This document shows positions 49,819 through 60,100 of a stretch of DNA of 64,000 nucleotides, piece by piece. The notes beneath the pieces were generated by a model. That model was given only the letters and a program-made list of their open reading frames with translations, was not told the DNA's origin and ran no database searches. The DNA is from Limimaricola variabilis (GTDB lineage: Bacteria; Pseudomonadota; Alphaproteobacteria; Rhodobacterales; Rhodobacteraceae). How positions within the stretch are numbered: the first letter of the stretch is position 1; each line of letters begins with the position of its first letter. The stretch lies in assembly GCF_014195545.1 (NCBI RefSeq), contig NZ_JACIBX010000015.1, positions 1 to 64,000 on the forward strand. Direction: 5' to 3'. The translations under genes were made by a program, and so were the position numbers.

Positions 49819-50705
49819 CACGCGTTCCTCCCGAACAGGCCCTCGGGCTTGATCATCAGCACGATCGCCATGATCACGAAGATCACCACCGCCGAACCGG
49901 CCGGGTAGAACACCTTGGTCAGGCCTTCGACCACGCCCAGGCCGAAGCCGGTGACGATGGCGCCCATGATCGAGCCCATGCCGCCGATCACCACGACCGC
50001 GAAGACGACGATGATGAGATCCGCGCCCATGTTCGGGTTGACCGAGTAGATCGGTGCCGCGAGCACGCCCGCGAAGCCCGCCAGCGCCACGCCAAAGCCG
50101 TAGGTCAGCATGATCATCAGCGGCACGTTGATGCCGAAGGCGCCGACCAGCGTCGGGTTCTCGGTCGCGGCGCGCAGATAGGCGCCGAGCCGGGTCTTCT
50201 CGATCACGAACCAGGTGCCGAAGCAGACGATCACCGAGGCGACCACCACCCAGGCGCGGTAGTTCGGCAGGAACATGAAGCCGAGATTCTGCCCACCGGA
50301 GAGCTGGGAGGGAATCTGGTAGGGCAGGCCCGAGATGCCGTAATAGTTGCGAAACAGCCCTTGGATGATCAGCGCGACGCCGAAGGTCAACAGCAGGCCG
50401 TAGAGATGGTCGAGATGGTAGAGCCGTCGCAGCGCCAGCTTCTCGAGCACCACGCCGGTCGCGCCGACCACCACCGGCACGAGGATCAGCGCCCACCAGT
50501 AGTTGATCCCGAGATATTCGAGCAGCATCCAGGCGACGAAGGCGCCGAGCATGTACTGCGCGCCGTGGCTGAAATTGATGATGTTGAGGAGGCCGAAGAT
50601 CACCGCCAGCCCGAGCGACAGCACCGCGTAGAACGAGCCGTTGATCAGCCCGAGCAGCAGCTGCCCCATCAGGACCTGCGGCGGAATGCCTAGAAGGTCG
50701 AACAT
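49818..50705 (-). CDS. livH: LIV-type ABC transporter permease LivH
   Basis: 295 aa with about eight membrane segments. The LivH pattern INGSFYAVLSLGLAVIFGLLNIINFSHGAQYMLGAF is followed by IIVVFAVVVIGGMGSIMGAIVTGFGLGVVEG. I used the ATG at 50705 (MFDLLGIPPQVLMGQLLLGL); an earlier in-frame start would overlap the stem-loop region. Confidence 0.93.
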   Translation of the reverse strand: MFDLLGIPPQVLMGQLLLGLINGSFYAVLSLGLAVIFGLLNIINFSHGAQYMLGAFVAWMLLEYLGINYWWALILVPVVVGATGVVLEKLALRRLYHLDHLYGLLLTFGVALIIQGLFRNYYGISGLPYQIPSQLSGGQNLGFMFLPNYRAWVVVASVIVCFGTWFVIEKTRLGAYLRAATENPTLVGAFGINVPLMIMLTYGFGVALAGFAGVLAAPIYSVNPNMGADLIIVVFAVVVIGGMGSIMGAIVTGFGLGVVEGLTKVFYPAGSAVVIFVIMAIVLMIKPEGLFGRNA

Positions 50706-50748
50706 GCCTGTCCCGTTCTTGTCAGTTGGCCCGCGCACGGGCGGGGAT

Positions 50749-50769
50749 GGGCGCGCCTGAGGCGCGCCC
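50749..50769 (-). other. Stem-loop between binding-protein gene and livH
   Basis: A perfect 9-bp stem GGGCGCGCC/GGCGCGCCC with a 3-nt loop, nine bases after the binding-protein stop. It lacks a T run. Such structures often protect the binding-protein mRNA so that it outnumbers the permeases. Confidence 0.55.
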
Positions 50770-50777
50770 GGTCAGGA

Positions 50778-51980
50778 TCAGCTTTCGTTGGCGAAGGCGC
50801 AGCCCGAGCCTTCCATCGGCAGGAAGGCTTCCTCGCCGGGGATGGTCGAGACGTGCTTGTAGAGATCCCACTCGCCGGTCGACTCGTCCGGCGTCTTCAC
50901 CTCGTAGAGGTGCATGTCGTGGATCACCCGGCCGTCCTTGCGGACATAGCCTTCACCGAACAGCGGATCGTCGAAGGAGTTGGCCTTCATCCATTCCGCC
51001 ACGACGTCGCCATCGGTCGAGCCGGTGGCCTCGACGGCGCGCAGGTAATGCATCGTGCCCGAGTAGACGCCGGCATGAACCATGGTCGGCTTGGAGCCGA
51101 ACTTCTCCTCGAAGCGGGCGGACCATTCGCGGGTGTCGTCGTCGTGATCCCAGTAGAACGCCTCGGTCAGCACCAGCCCTTGGGCCGTCTCGGCGCCCAG
51201 CGCGTGAACGTCGGTGATGAACATCAGCAGCGCGGCGAGCGACTGGCCGGCCTGGGTGATGCCGAACTCCGAGGCCTGCTTGATCGCGTTGACCGTGTCG
51301 CCGCCTGCGTTGGCGAGACCGATCACGTCGGCGCCCGAGCCCTGCGCCTGAAGCAGGAAGGAGGAGAAGTCGGTGGCCGGGAAGGGGTGGCGCACCGAAC
51401 CCACGACCTCGCCGCCGGATTCCTCGACGATCTTCATCGTCTCTTCCTCGAGCGAGTGGCCGAAGGCGTAGTCGGCGGTGAGGAAGAACCACTTGGTGTC
51501 GCCGCGCTCGGTCACGGCGCCGCCGGTGCCCTTGGCGAGCGCCGCGGTGTCATAGGTCCAGTGGATGGTGGTCGGCTGGCACTGTTCGCCGGTGAGCGCG
51601 GTGGAGCCGGCGCCGCTGTCGATCAGGACCTTGTTGGCCTGCGCGGTGATGTCGGCCACGGCGAGCGCGGTCGAGGAGGTCGGCACGTCAAGGATCGCGT
51701 CGACGCCGTCCTGATCGTACCACTGGCGAGCGATGTTCGAGGCGATGTCGGGCTTGTTCTGGTGGTCAGCCGAGATCACCTCGACGTCGAGGCCCTTGGA
51801 GGCGGCGTCGAAATCCTCGACCGCCATGCGCGCAGCCACCACCGAGCCTTCGCCCGAGAGGTCGGCATAGACGCCCGAGCGGTCGTTGAGGACACCGAGC
51901 GTGACCTCGATGTTGTCCTGGGCCATGGCGGGCAGGCCGAAGGAGGCGACGGTCAGCGCCCCGAGTACCGTTTTCTTCAT
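50778..51980 (-). CDS. LIV-type periplasmic binding protein
   Basis: 400 aa with a signal peptide (MKKTVLGALTVASFGLPAMAQ). The fold is of the branched-chain amino-acid binding family: VTLGVLNDRSGVYADLSGEGSVVAARMAVEDF and FLTADYAFGHSLEEETMKIVEESGG. Its relatives include proteins that bind aromatic acids such as p-coumarate, and it is not close to classic LivJ, so the ligand is open. It is the third gene of livG-livF-SBP-livH-livM. The GGAGGAAAAC ribosome site before ATG 51980 is strong. Confidence 0.85.
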   Translation of the reverse strand: MKKTVLGALTVASFGLPAMAQDNIEVTLGVLNDRSGVYADLSGEGSVVAARMAVEDFDAASKGLDVEVISADHQNKPDIASNIARQWYDQDGVDAILDVPTSSTALAVADITAQANKVLIDSGAGSTALTGEQCQPTTIHWTYDTAALAKGTGGAVTERGDTKWFFLTADYAFGHSLEEETMKIVEESGGEVVGSVRHPFPATDFSSFLLQAQGSGADVIGLANAGGDTVNAIKQASEFGITQAGQSLAALLMFITDVHALGAETAQGLVLTEAFYWDHDDDTREWSARFEEKFGSKPTMVHAGVYSGTMHYLRAVEATGSTDGDVVAEWMKANSFDDPLFGEGYVRKDGRVIHDMHLYEVKTPDESTGEWDLYKHVSTIPGEEAFLPMEGSGCAFANES

Positions 51981-52023
51981 GTTTTCCTCCCAGTGAGCGG
52001 CGCTTTTCATGCGCCTTGAAACG

Positions 52024-52767
52024 TCAGACGCCCAGATAGGCGTGCAACTTGTCGATGTTCGCGTCGAGTTCGGCGTTGGGGATCATGTCCACCACGCGGC
52101 CTTGATCGACGACGTAATGCCTGTCCGCGACCGAGGCCGCGAAGCGGAAGTTCTGCTCGACCAGCACGATGGTGAAGCCCTCCTGCTTCAACTCGCGGAT
52201 CGTCGCGCCGATCTGCTGGACGATGACCGGGGCGAGCCCCTCGGTCGGCTCGTCGAGCAGCAGCAGCTTGGCGCCGGTGCGCAGGATGCGGGCAATGGCG
52301 AGCATCTGCTGCTCGCCCCCCGACAGCTTGGTGCCCTGGCTGCGCTTGCGCTCCAGCAGGTTGGGGAACAGCTGATAGATGCGCTCCACCGACAGGCCAC
52401 CCTCGGCGATCTTGGGCGGCAGCATCAGGTTCTCCTCGACATTAAGGGAGGAGAAGATGCCGCGCTCCTCGGGGCACAGCGCGATGCCGAGCTTGGCGAT
52501 GTGGCGCGGCTCGAGCCCGACGGTCTCCTTGCCGCGCATGGTCACCGATCCGGTGCGCTTGGACAGGATCCCCATGATCGCCTTGAGCGTCGAGGTCTTG
52601 CCGGCGCCGTTGCGGCCCAGCAGCGTCACCACCTCGCCTTCGCGCACCTCGAAGTCGATGCCGTGCAGCACGTGGCTTTCGCCGTACCAGCCCTGAAGTC
52701 CTTCGACCTTGAGCAGGGCCTCGCCGGTCGCGGCGGGGCGGTGGGTCATGGCGGCGGCGTCAGTCAT
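52024..52767 (-). CDS. livF: LIV-type ABC transporter ATPase LivF
   Basis: 247 aa. Walker A GRNGAGKTST, signature LSGGEQQML and Walker B LLLLDEPTEGLAPVIVQQI are clear; the TEGLAP sequence marks the LivF class. The N-terminus overlaps livG by eight bases; an alternative ATG at 52749 would remove six residues. Confidence 0.93.
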   Translation of the reverse strand: MTDAAAMTHRPAATGEALLKVEGLQGWYGESHVLHGIDFEVREGEVVTLLGRNGAGKTSTLKAIMGILSKRTGSVTMRGKETVGLEPRHIAKLGIALCPEERGIFSSLNVEENLMLPPKIAEGGLSVERIYQLFPNLLERKRSQGTKLSGGEQQMLAIARILRTGAKLLLLDEPTEGLAPVIVQQIGATIRELKQEGFTIVLVEQNFRFAASVADRHYVVDQGRVVDMIPNAELDANIDKLHAYLGV

Positions 52768-53509
52768 GTCCGGCTCCGATATAGGCGTCGATCACATCCG
52801 GCGATTTCGACACGGTGGCGTAATCGCCTTCGGCCAGAATCTCGCCACGGGCAAGAACCGTAATCTTGTCAGATAGATCCGCGACGACCTTAAGGTTGTG
52901 CTCGACCATCAGGATCGTGCGGTTCGCCGCGATCCGCTTGATCAACGCCGAGGTCCGCTCGACATCTTCCTGACCCATGCCAGCCATCGGCTCGTCCAGC
53001 AGCAGCATCTCCGGGTCGAGCGCCAGCGTGGTGGCGATCTCCAGCGCGCGCTTGCGCCCATAGGACAGCTCGCCCGCGCGGGTGTCGGTGAAGGACGACA
53101 GGCCCACCGCGTCGATATGCTCGCGCGCCTCGTCGTCGTACCGGCTCAGCCCGCGCTCCGAGCGCCAGAAGTCGAAGCTGTCGCCGCGCTTGCGCTGCAG
53201 TGCCACGCGGACGTTCTGCAGCACGCTGAGATCCGGGAACACCGCCGAGATCTGGAAGCTGCGCACCATGCCCAGCCGCGCGATGTCCGCCGGCGCCATC
53301 TTGGTGATGTCGCGCCCGTCATAGGTGATCGTCCCGCGCGTCGGCTGCAGGAACTTGGTCAGCAGGTTGAAGCAGGTCGTCTTGCCCGCCCCGTTGGGCC
53401 CGATCAACGCGTGGATCGATCCGCGCTCGACCGCGAGGTCGACCTTGTTGACCGCGACGAAGCCCTTGAATTCCTTGGTCAGCCCTTCGGCCCTGAGAAC
53501 AGCATCCAT
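52760..53509 (-). CDS. livG: LIV-type ABC transporter ATPase LivG
   Basis: 249 aa. Walker A GPNGAGKTTCFNLLTKF, signature region LSYGRKRALEIATTLALDPEMLLLDEPMAGM and the final TVSKSPDVIDAYIG fit LivG. It is the first gene of the operon. Confidence 0.93.
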   Translation of the reverse strand: MDAVLRAEGLTKEFKGFVAVNKVDLAVERGSIHALIGPNGAGKTTCFNLLTKFLQPTRGTITYDGRDITKMAPADIARLGMVRSFQISAVFPDLSVLQNVRVALQRKRGDSFDFWRSERGLSRYDDEAREHIDAVGLSSFTDTRAGELSYGRKRALEIATTLALDPEMLLLDEPMAGMGQEDVERTSALIKRIAANRTILMVEHNLKVVADLSDKITVLARGEILAEGDYATVSKSPDVIDAYIGAGHD

Positions 53510-53829
53510 CAGCGTCGGCCCTGCATGCGCGGACCGGCTATCGTGATCAAGCTCACGGCCTTCCTCCCGTTTGACGCCGTCTCCGTTTCCCCCGGACGGC
53601 TTGCTCGGAGGCTAGGCGGGTGGCGGTTCGACTGTCAACTGCCGGTTGGCTCGGGGATGCCGCATACGCGAGGTCAATACGCCGCTGCGCAGAAAGTCGG
53701 CGCCGTCGGCCGCGCGATTGCCGAAGTCCCGGGCATTTTTCCCGGTCGCAGCTCAAGCCGGGCGTTGCGGCATGCACGTCCGACATGTCATGAGAGCGCG
53801 CAAAGCAAGGGAACCCGAGGGAGGACAGG
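53510..53829. other. Intergenic region between livG and dctQ
   Basis: These 320 bases separate two divergent transporter operons. A GGGAGGACAG ribosome site lies just before dctQ. A short CCGGG/CCCGG repeat surrounds TTTTT near 53730. I see no gene, clear promoter hexamers or longer operator in it. Confidence 0.5.
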
Positions 53830-54402
53830 ATGCGCGCGCTCGCGGCGGTGGTGACCGCCATATCGGCCTTGAACCGGATCGTCGGACAGGTCTTTTCGTG
53901 GCTGGCACTGGGGATCGTCGCGGTCTGCTTCACCGTGGTGGTGCAGCGCTACGTCTTCGCGGTCAGCTATGTCTGGATGCAGGACCTCTACATCTGGCTC
54001 AACGGTGCGATGTTCACCGCCGTGGCCGGTTTCGCGCTGTTGCGCGACGACCATGTCCGCGTCGACATCTTCTACCGCCCGGCATCGATCCCGCGCAAAG
54101 CGCTGATCGACCTGATCGGCGTGCTTGTGTTCCTGCTGCCTTTCTGTGTGATCGTCTACGTTTACGCGATGCCCTTCGTGCAGCGCAGCTGGGGCTATCA
54201 CGAGGCCTCGGCCAATGTCGGCGGCATGCCGGGGCTGTTCATCCTCAAGAGCTTCATCATCGGCTTCGCGGTGCTGGTCGGGCTGCAGGGCCTCGCCATG
54301 GCGGGCCGCGCGATCCTGACGCTCGCGGGGCGCGACGGGCTGCTGCCCGAGCGCCTGCGCTACACCCTCAAGACCGACCACCTGACCGAGGCCGCCGAAT
54401 AA
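53830..54402 (+). CDS. dctQ: TRAP transporter small permease DctQ
   Basis: 190 aa with four membrane segments. The family pattern VVVQRYVFAVSYVWMQDLYIWLNGAMFTAVAGFALLRDDHVRVDIFYR is intact. It joins the large permease dctM one base later. The binding protein is encoded convergently at 55871. Confidence 0.92.
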   Translation: MRALAAVVTAISALNRIVGQVFSWLALGIVAVCFTVVVQRYVFAVSYVWMQDLYIWLNGAMFTAVAGFALLRDDHVRVDIFYRPASIPRKALIDLIGVLVFLLPFCVIVYVYAMPFVQRSWGYHEASANVGGMPGLFILKSFIIGFAVLVGLQGLAMAGRAILTLAGRDGLLPERLRYTLKTDHLTEAAE

Positions 54403-54403
54403 C

Positions 54404-55789
54404 ATGGATCTAGTGCTCATCGGAGAGATCCTCTCGGGTCTCATGTTCTTCGGCATCATCGGTTTCCTGATGCTGGGCTTTCCCGTGGCCTTCACGCTTG
54501 CGGGCGTGTCGCTGCTGTTCGGTCTCGTTGGCTGGTGGATCGGGGTGTTCGACCCCTCGAACTTCGGCAGCCTGCCGAGCCGCTATATCGGCTTCATGAC
54601 CAGCGAGGTGCTGGTCGCCGTGCCGCTGTTCATCTTCATGGGAGTAATGCTGGAGCGTTCGCGGATCGCCGAGCAGCTCTTGCTCACCATGTCCAAGCTG
54701 TTCGGCAACTTGCGCGGCGGGCTCGGCCTGTCGGTGGTGATCGTCGGCGCGATGCTAGCGGCCTCCACCGGGGTGGTCGGGGCGACGGTCGTCACCATGG
54801 GCCTGATCTCGCTGCCGGCAATGCTGCGCGCGGGCTACGACCCCAAGCTCGCGACCGGCGTGATCTGCTCCTCCGGCACGCTGGGCCAGATCATCCCGCC
54901 CTCAACGGTGCTGATCTTCATGGGCGACATGCTGTCGGGCATCAACAGCCAGGTGCAGATGGAGAAGGGCAACTTCGCGCCTACGCCGGTCTCGGTCGGC
55001 GATCTCTTCGCCGGCGCGCTGCTGCCGGGCGTCATGCTGGTCGGCCTCTATTCGCTGTGGATCATCTTCAAGGCCGTCACCGATCCCGAGAGCTGCCCCG
55101 CGACCCCGGTGCCGCTGAACGAGAAGCGCGGCCTGTTCAAGGAGGTGCTGGTCGCGCTGCTGCCGCCGCTTCTGCTGATCATTGCGGTGCTGGGCTCGAT
55201 CCTGGGCGGCGTGGCGACGCCGACCGAAGCGGCCTCGGTCGGCGCGGTCGGCGCGATCATCCTCGCGGCGCTGCGCTGGCGGCTGTCGTTCCGGGTGCTG
55301 CACGAAACCGTGGTGGCCACCGCGACCATCACTTCGATGGTGTTCATCATCCTGTTCGGCGCCTCGGTCTTTTCGATCGTGTTCCGGTTAATGGGAGGTG
55401 ACAACCTCGTGCATGAATTCTTGTCGAACCTTCCGGGCGGCGCGGTCGCGGCGGTGATCGTGGTGATGGCGATCATGTTCGTGCTGGGCTTCATCCTCGA
55501 CACCTTCGAGATCATCTTCATCGTGATCCCGATCACCGCGCCGATCCTGCTGGCGCTGGACATCGACCCGATCTGGCTCGGCGTGCTGGTGGGGATGAAC
55601 CTGCAGACCTCGTTCCTGACGCCGCCCTTCGGCTTCGCGCTGTTCTACCTGCGCGGCGTGGCACCGGACGACCTGCCGACCTCGGCGATCTATCGCGGCA
55701 TCATCCCCTTCGTGATGCTGCAGCTGATCGGCATCGCGGCGCTGTTCTTCTTCCCGCAGATCGTCACCTGGTTGCCGACGGTGTTGTGA
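54404..55789 (+). CDS. dctM: TRAP transporter large permease DctM
   Basis: 461 aa with about 12 membrane segments. Typical signatures are LVAVPLFIFMGVMLERSRIAEQLL, CSSGTLGQIIPPSTVLIFMGD and GVLVGMNLQTSFLTPPFGFALFYLRGVAP. The 2-oxoacid-type binding protein nearby suggests import of 2-oxo or related carboxylic acids by sodium-coupled transport. Confidence 0.94.
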   Translation: MDLVLIGEILSGLMFFGIIGFLMLGFPVAFTLAGVSLLFGLVGWWIGVFDPSNFGSLPSRYIGFMTSEVLVAVPLFIFMGVMLERSRIAEQLLLTMSKLFGNLRGGLGLSVVIVGAMLAASTGVVGATVVTMGLISLPAMLRAGYDPKLATGVICSSGTLGQIIPPSTVLIFMGDMLSGINSQVQMEKGNFAPTPVSVGDLFAGALLPGVMLVGLYSLWIIFKAVTDPESCPATPVPLNEKRGLFKEVLVALLPPLLLIIAVLGSILGGVATPTEAASVGAVGAIILAALRWRLSFRVLHETVVATATITSMVFIILFGASVFSIVFRLMGGDNLVHEFLSNLPGGAVAAVIVVMAIMFVLGFILDTFEIIFIVIPITAPILLALDIDPIWLGVLVGMNLQTSFLTPPFGFALFYLRGVAPDDLPTSAIYRGIIPFVMLQLIGIAALFFFPQIVTWLPTVL

Positions 55790-55813
55790 CACCGAAGGCA
55801 ACGCCGCTGACGG

Positions 55814-55855
55814 AACGAAAAAGCCCGGATCTTTCGATCCGGGCTTTCTCTTTTT
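55814..55855. terminator. Bidirectional intrinsic terminator, dctM / dctP
   Basis: Perfect 11-bp stem AAGCCCGGATC (55821-55831) / GATCCGGGCTT (55836-55846) with a TTTC loop. TTTCTCTTTTT follows on the plus strand and an A run precedes, so it works both ways between the convergent genes. Confidence 0.9.
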
Positions 55856-55870
55856 CCGACGGGGTCGGGA

Positions 55871-56980
55871 TCACATCTCGAAATACTGCTCGCGCGCGCG
55901 GATGAAGTTGGCATCCGCGGTCTGCGCCTTGGTGCGCAGCAGCTTGAGCGACTCGATGAAGCTCTCGGTGGTGCGCTTGGTCAGGTCATCGCCGCTGTCG
56001 CGCAGCTCGGTCAGCACTTCCTTGGAGGCGGTGGCCGCGGCCTCGAGCACTTCCTCGGGGAACTGTTGCACCTTCACGCCGTGCTCGTTCACCAGCGTGT
56101 TGAGCGCGCGCGGGTCGTTGGCGGCGAAGTCCGAGGCGACCATGTCGTACTCGGCCTGCGACACGTCACGGATGATCGCCTGCAGATCCTCGGGCAGCTC
56201 GCTGTACTTCGCCTTGTCGACCACCAGCTCGGTGGCGAGGCCCGGCTCCACGAAGGAGGGGAAGTAGTAGTTCTTGGCGACCTGGTGGAAGCCCAGCGCG
56301 AGGTCGTTGTAGGGGCCGACGAACTCGGCCGCGTCGAGCGTGCCCGACTGCAGCGCCTGGAAGATCTCGCCCGCGGCCATGTTGGTCGCAGTGACGCCGA
56401 GCTTCTCCCAGACCCGGCCGCCGAGGCCCGGGGTGCGGAAGCGCAGGCCCTTGAGGCTGTCGAGGCCGGTGACCTCGTCGCGGAACCAGCCGCCTGCCTG
56501 GGTGCCGGTGTTGCCCGACAGGAAGCCCTTCACGCCGAACTGGTCATAGACCTCGTCCCACAGCTCCTGACCGCCCATGTGGCGCATCCAGCCCGCGAGC
56601 TCGGTCGAGGTCATGCCGTAGGGCACGCCGGTGAAGAAGTTCAGCGCCGAAGACTTGTTCTGCCAGTAATAGGCGGCCGAATGCGACATCTCGGCGGTGC
56701 CGTCGATCACCGCGTCGAGCGACTGCAGCGGCGGCACCAGCTCGCCGGCCGAGTAGACCTGGATCGTCAGCCGGCCGCCCGAGGCGGCGGTGATCCGGTC
56801 GGCCAGGCGCTGGGCGCCGACGCCGAGGCCCGGAAAGTTCTTCGGCCAGGTGGTGACCATGCGCCAGGTGATGTTGCCCTGCGCCACGGCGGGGGCGGCC
56901 AGTGCGGCCGCGCCTGCGCCGAGACCGGCCTTGGTGATGAACGAACGACGATCCACGCGTTTCTCCCTGTTGTCTCTCAT
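55871..56980 (-). CDS. dctP: TRAP transporter periplasmic binding protein, TakP-like
   Basis: 369 aa with a twin-arginine-type signal (DRRSFITKAGLGAGAAALAAPAVAQ). The mature protein is similar to the R. sphaeroides 2-oxo-acid binding protein TakP across IQVYSAGELVPPLQSLDAV, SGNTGTQAGGWFRDEV and TLDAAEFVGPYNDLALGFHQVAKNYYFPSF. It faces dctQ-dctM across a shared terminator. I chose the ATG at 56980; an open frame runs further upstream but overlaps the next gene. Confidence 0.9.
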   Translation of the reverse strand: MRDNREKRVDRRSFITKAGLGAGAAALAAPAVAQGNITWRMVTTWPKNFPGLGVGAQRLADRITAASGGRLTIQVYSAGELVPPLQSLDAVIDGTAEMSHSAAYYWQNKSSALNFFTGVPYGMTSTELAGWMRHMGGQELWDEVYDQFGVKGFLSGNTGTQAGGWFRDEVTGLDSLKGLRFRTPGLGGRVWEKLGVTATNMAAGEIFQALQSGTLDAAEFVGPYNDLALGFHQVAKNYYFPSFVEPGLATELVVDKAKYSELPEDLQAIIRDVSQAEYDMVASDFAANDPRALNTLVNEHGVKVQQFPEEVLEAAATASKEVLTELRDSGDDLTKRTTESFIESLKLLRTKAQTADANFIRAREQYFEM

Positions 56981-57152
56981 GTCCCGCGCCCCTCCCGGGT
57001 GCGGGCCCTCGGGCGAGATAAATCCATGCGCGGGGGGCTTGTCCAGCCTCTCGCGCCGCGCGCGGATCGGCGGGGCCCTGCCGGGTGGCGGCGAGGCTGT
57101 TGACGACAAAGGGCAAATGGATTCATGTCCGCCGAAGCGCAGGAGAGAACGG

Positions 57153-60100
57153 ATGACGAACCCAGACAGCCAGCTTCCGGTCGCCGCGCCATGCCTCGCC
57201 ATCGAGGTCGACGCCGCCAGTCGGCTGGGCTTCGTCAGCGCCCGGCACGCGGTCTCGGTGCTGCGCGCGCTCACGCTGCGCCATGAGGGGCCCACCGCGC
57301 TGGCGGGGATCGACCTGCATCTGTGGAGCGAGCCAGCCGTGTTGCGCCCCCGGGTCTGGCGGATCGACACCATCGGCCCGGGCGAGCTGCTGGAGATCGC
57401 CGATCTCGCTGTGTCGATCGATTCGGTGCCGCTCGCCACGCTGGAGGCGGCGACGCCCGCCATGCTCCGGCTCGAGGCCCGGAAGGGCGGGCAGGTGCTG
57501 GGGCGCGCCGCGCATGAGCTGACGCTTCTGTCCCGCGACGAGTGGGGCGGCCTGGGCGAGATGGCGCACCTGTTGCCCGCCTTCGTGCGACCCGATCCCG
57601 CGCTCGCGGTGGGGCTGGCCGACGAGGCCACGGCGCTCTTGGAGCAGGCCGGGCGGGGCGTGCCGGACGGCTATCGCTCGGGCGATCCAGGCCGTGCCTG
57701 GATGCAGGCGGCGGCGGTCTGGTCGGCGCTGGCGGGCTGGGGGCTGCGCGGCGCGGTGGCGGCCGGCCATGTCGCCGCGCGCGGCCAGCCGCTGCGCGCC
57801 ACCGCCACGATCCGCGAGGACGCGCTTGCCACACCGCTGGAGGCGGCGCTCCTGTTTGCGGCCGGGGCCGAGGCGCTGGGCCTGCACCCGGTGGTGGCCT
57901 TTGCGCAGGGCCGGATCTGGTGCGGCGTCTGGCTGCTGCCGCGCGATTTCGGCCGCGTGGTCGAGCCGGACGCGGTGGTGCTGCGCAAGGCGGTCGCCGC
58001 GCGCGAGTTCCTGCCCCTCGACCCCGAACGGCTGCTTGGCCCCAAATCCGGCTTCGAAGCGGCGATCGCTGCCGGGCGGGCCCTCGCGGACCCGGCGCAG
58101 GAGCAAGGCTTCCTAGCCGCCATCGACGTCGCGGCAGCGCGCCAGGCCGGGATCACCCCGCTCGAGGATACGCGGCTCGCGACCGCCTCCGGGCCCAGCC
58201 CGGTCGCCGCCGCGCTGCCCGAGGGCCCGACGGCTGCCGACCTGCCGCTCGACGACATCGAGCCCGCCCCGACCACGCCCGAAGGGCGGATCGAGCGCTG
58301 GCAGCGGCGGTTGCTGGACCTCAGCCTGCGCAACCGGCTTCTGAATTTCCGCGACGGGCGCGGCGCGGTGCCGTTGCTCTGTGCCGACATGGCCGCGCTC
58401 GAGGATCGGCTGGCGGGTGGCGCCTGGGCGGTGCCGGTCGCGCTCGAGGGGGCCGACAGCCTTTCGGGGGACGAGCTGGCGCATCGCGCCGCGCAGGCGC
58501 AGGAGCGCGGTCGGCTCGCCGCGCCGCTGGCCGAGGCCGAGCTGCAGGCAAGGCTGATCGCGCTGCATCGTCGCGCGCGCAGCGACATGCAGGAGGGCGG
58601 CACCAACACGCTGTTCCTTGCCGCGGGCTTCCTGCGCTGGTGCCGGCCGGGAGAAACCCGGGCCTATCGCGCGCCATTGCTGCTCATCCCTGCGCGGCTC
58701 GAAAGGCGCTCGGCCAGCTCGGCCTTCCGGATCGGTCATCTCGAGGACGAGGTGCGGATCAACGCGACGCTGCTGGAATTCCTGCGCCGCGATTTCGCGC
58801 TGTCCGTGCCGGGGCTCGACGGCGAGCTGCCGCGGGATGGCAGCGGCATCGATCTGGCGCGGATCTTCGATCTGGTGCGGCTGGCGGTGCGCGACATGCC
58901 GGGTTTCGAGGTGATCGAGGAGCTGTCGCTCTCGACCTTCTCCTTCGCCAAGTTCCTGATGTGGGAGGATCTCGTTGCGCGCGAGGCCGAACTGCGCGAC
59001 AGCCCGCTGGTGCGCCACCTGCTCGACGGGCCGGAGACGGCATATCCGCAGCCCGACCTGCCGGCGATCGGCCCGCGCGACCTCGACCGGGCACTGGCGC
59101 CCGCCGATCTGGTGACGTCGCTTCCCGCCGACAGCAGCCAGCTCGCCGCCGTGGCGGCGGCGGCGCAGGGGCGGGACTTCGTGCTGATCGGCCCGCCCGG
59201 CACCGGCAAGAGCCAGACCATCGCCAACATCATCGCGCAGGTCATGGCGCAGGGCCGGACCGTGCTCTTCGTCGCGGAAAAGGCGGCCGCGCTCGAAGTG
59301 GTGCATCGCCGTCTCGCGGCCTGCGGGCTGGGAGATGCCTGTCTCGAGCTGCATTCGAACAAGACCGACCGCGCCTCGGTGCTGGCGCAGCTGGGGCGCG
59401 GCTGGGACCGCGCGGCGGCCGGCGACGAGGCCGAGTGGGTCGAGGTGACCGAGGACCTGCGGCTCACCCGCGACCAGCTCAACGCCTATGTCGCGGCGCT
59501 GCACCGCAAGGGGCGGCAGGGGTTCTCGGTGTTCGACGCGATCGGTCGTGTGGCGGCCGGCGAGCCGGACTTCCGGCTCGTCTTTCCCGGGCCGGACGCG
59601 CATGATTTCGCCAGCTATGCGCGGCTGCGCGACATGGCGGGCGACCTGGAGCGTCTGGCCGAGGTCGCCGGGCGCGATGCGCCGGTCGATCTGCTGGCGG
59701 GGGCGGAGTGGTCCTTCGACTGGCAGGAACGGTTTCTCGCTGCGGCGGCGACGCTGGGCCGCGCGGCGCGGGGACAGAACCGGGCGCTGGGCGGGCTGTG
59801 CGACCGGCTCGGCCTTGCGCCTGAGGCGGCGCGCATGACCGCGCGATGCAAGCTGCTGATGGGCCTCGTGCCGCTGGCGGCGGAGGATGCGCCCGACCTG
59901 TCGCGGCTGCCCGATCTGCCGCTGGCGGAGCTGGAGCGCGCGGTCGAGGCGCGCCGCGAGGCCGAGGCGGAGATGGCTTCCGCGCGCGGAAGGCTGGCCG
60001 CCGACTATCCCGAAGATGTCGATACCCGGATCGACGTCTCGGCCCTCGATGCCGAGTGGCGCGCCGCCGAGGCCGGGATCTGGCCGCTCTCGGCGCTGGC

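Noticed and set aside
48838-50496. A 552-codon frame that would fuse livM to upstream sequence
   Set aside because: The upstream part lies out of frame within livH and has no family resemblance, whereas the ATG at 49818 gives a normal LivM and overlaps the livH stop.
56790-57152. Upstream extension of the Hhe-like protein by 121 residues
   Set aside because: It would overlap dctP antisense, is Arg/Pro-rich and lacks a ribosome site; ATG 57153 has AGGAGAG upstream.
55871-57631. A 586-codon version of the TRAP binding protein
   Set aside because: The extension overlaps the divergent Hhe-like gene and precedes a twin-arginine signal that must be near the N-terminus.
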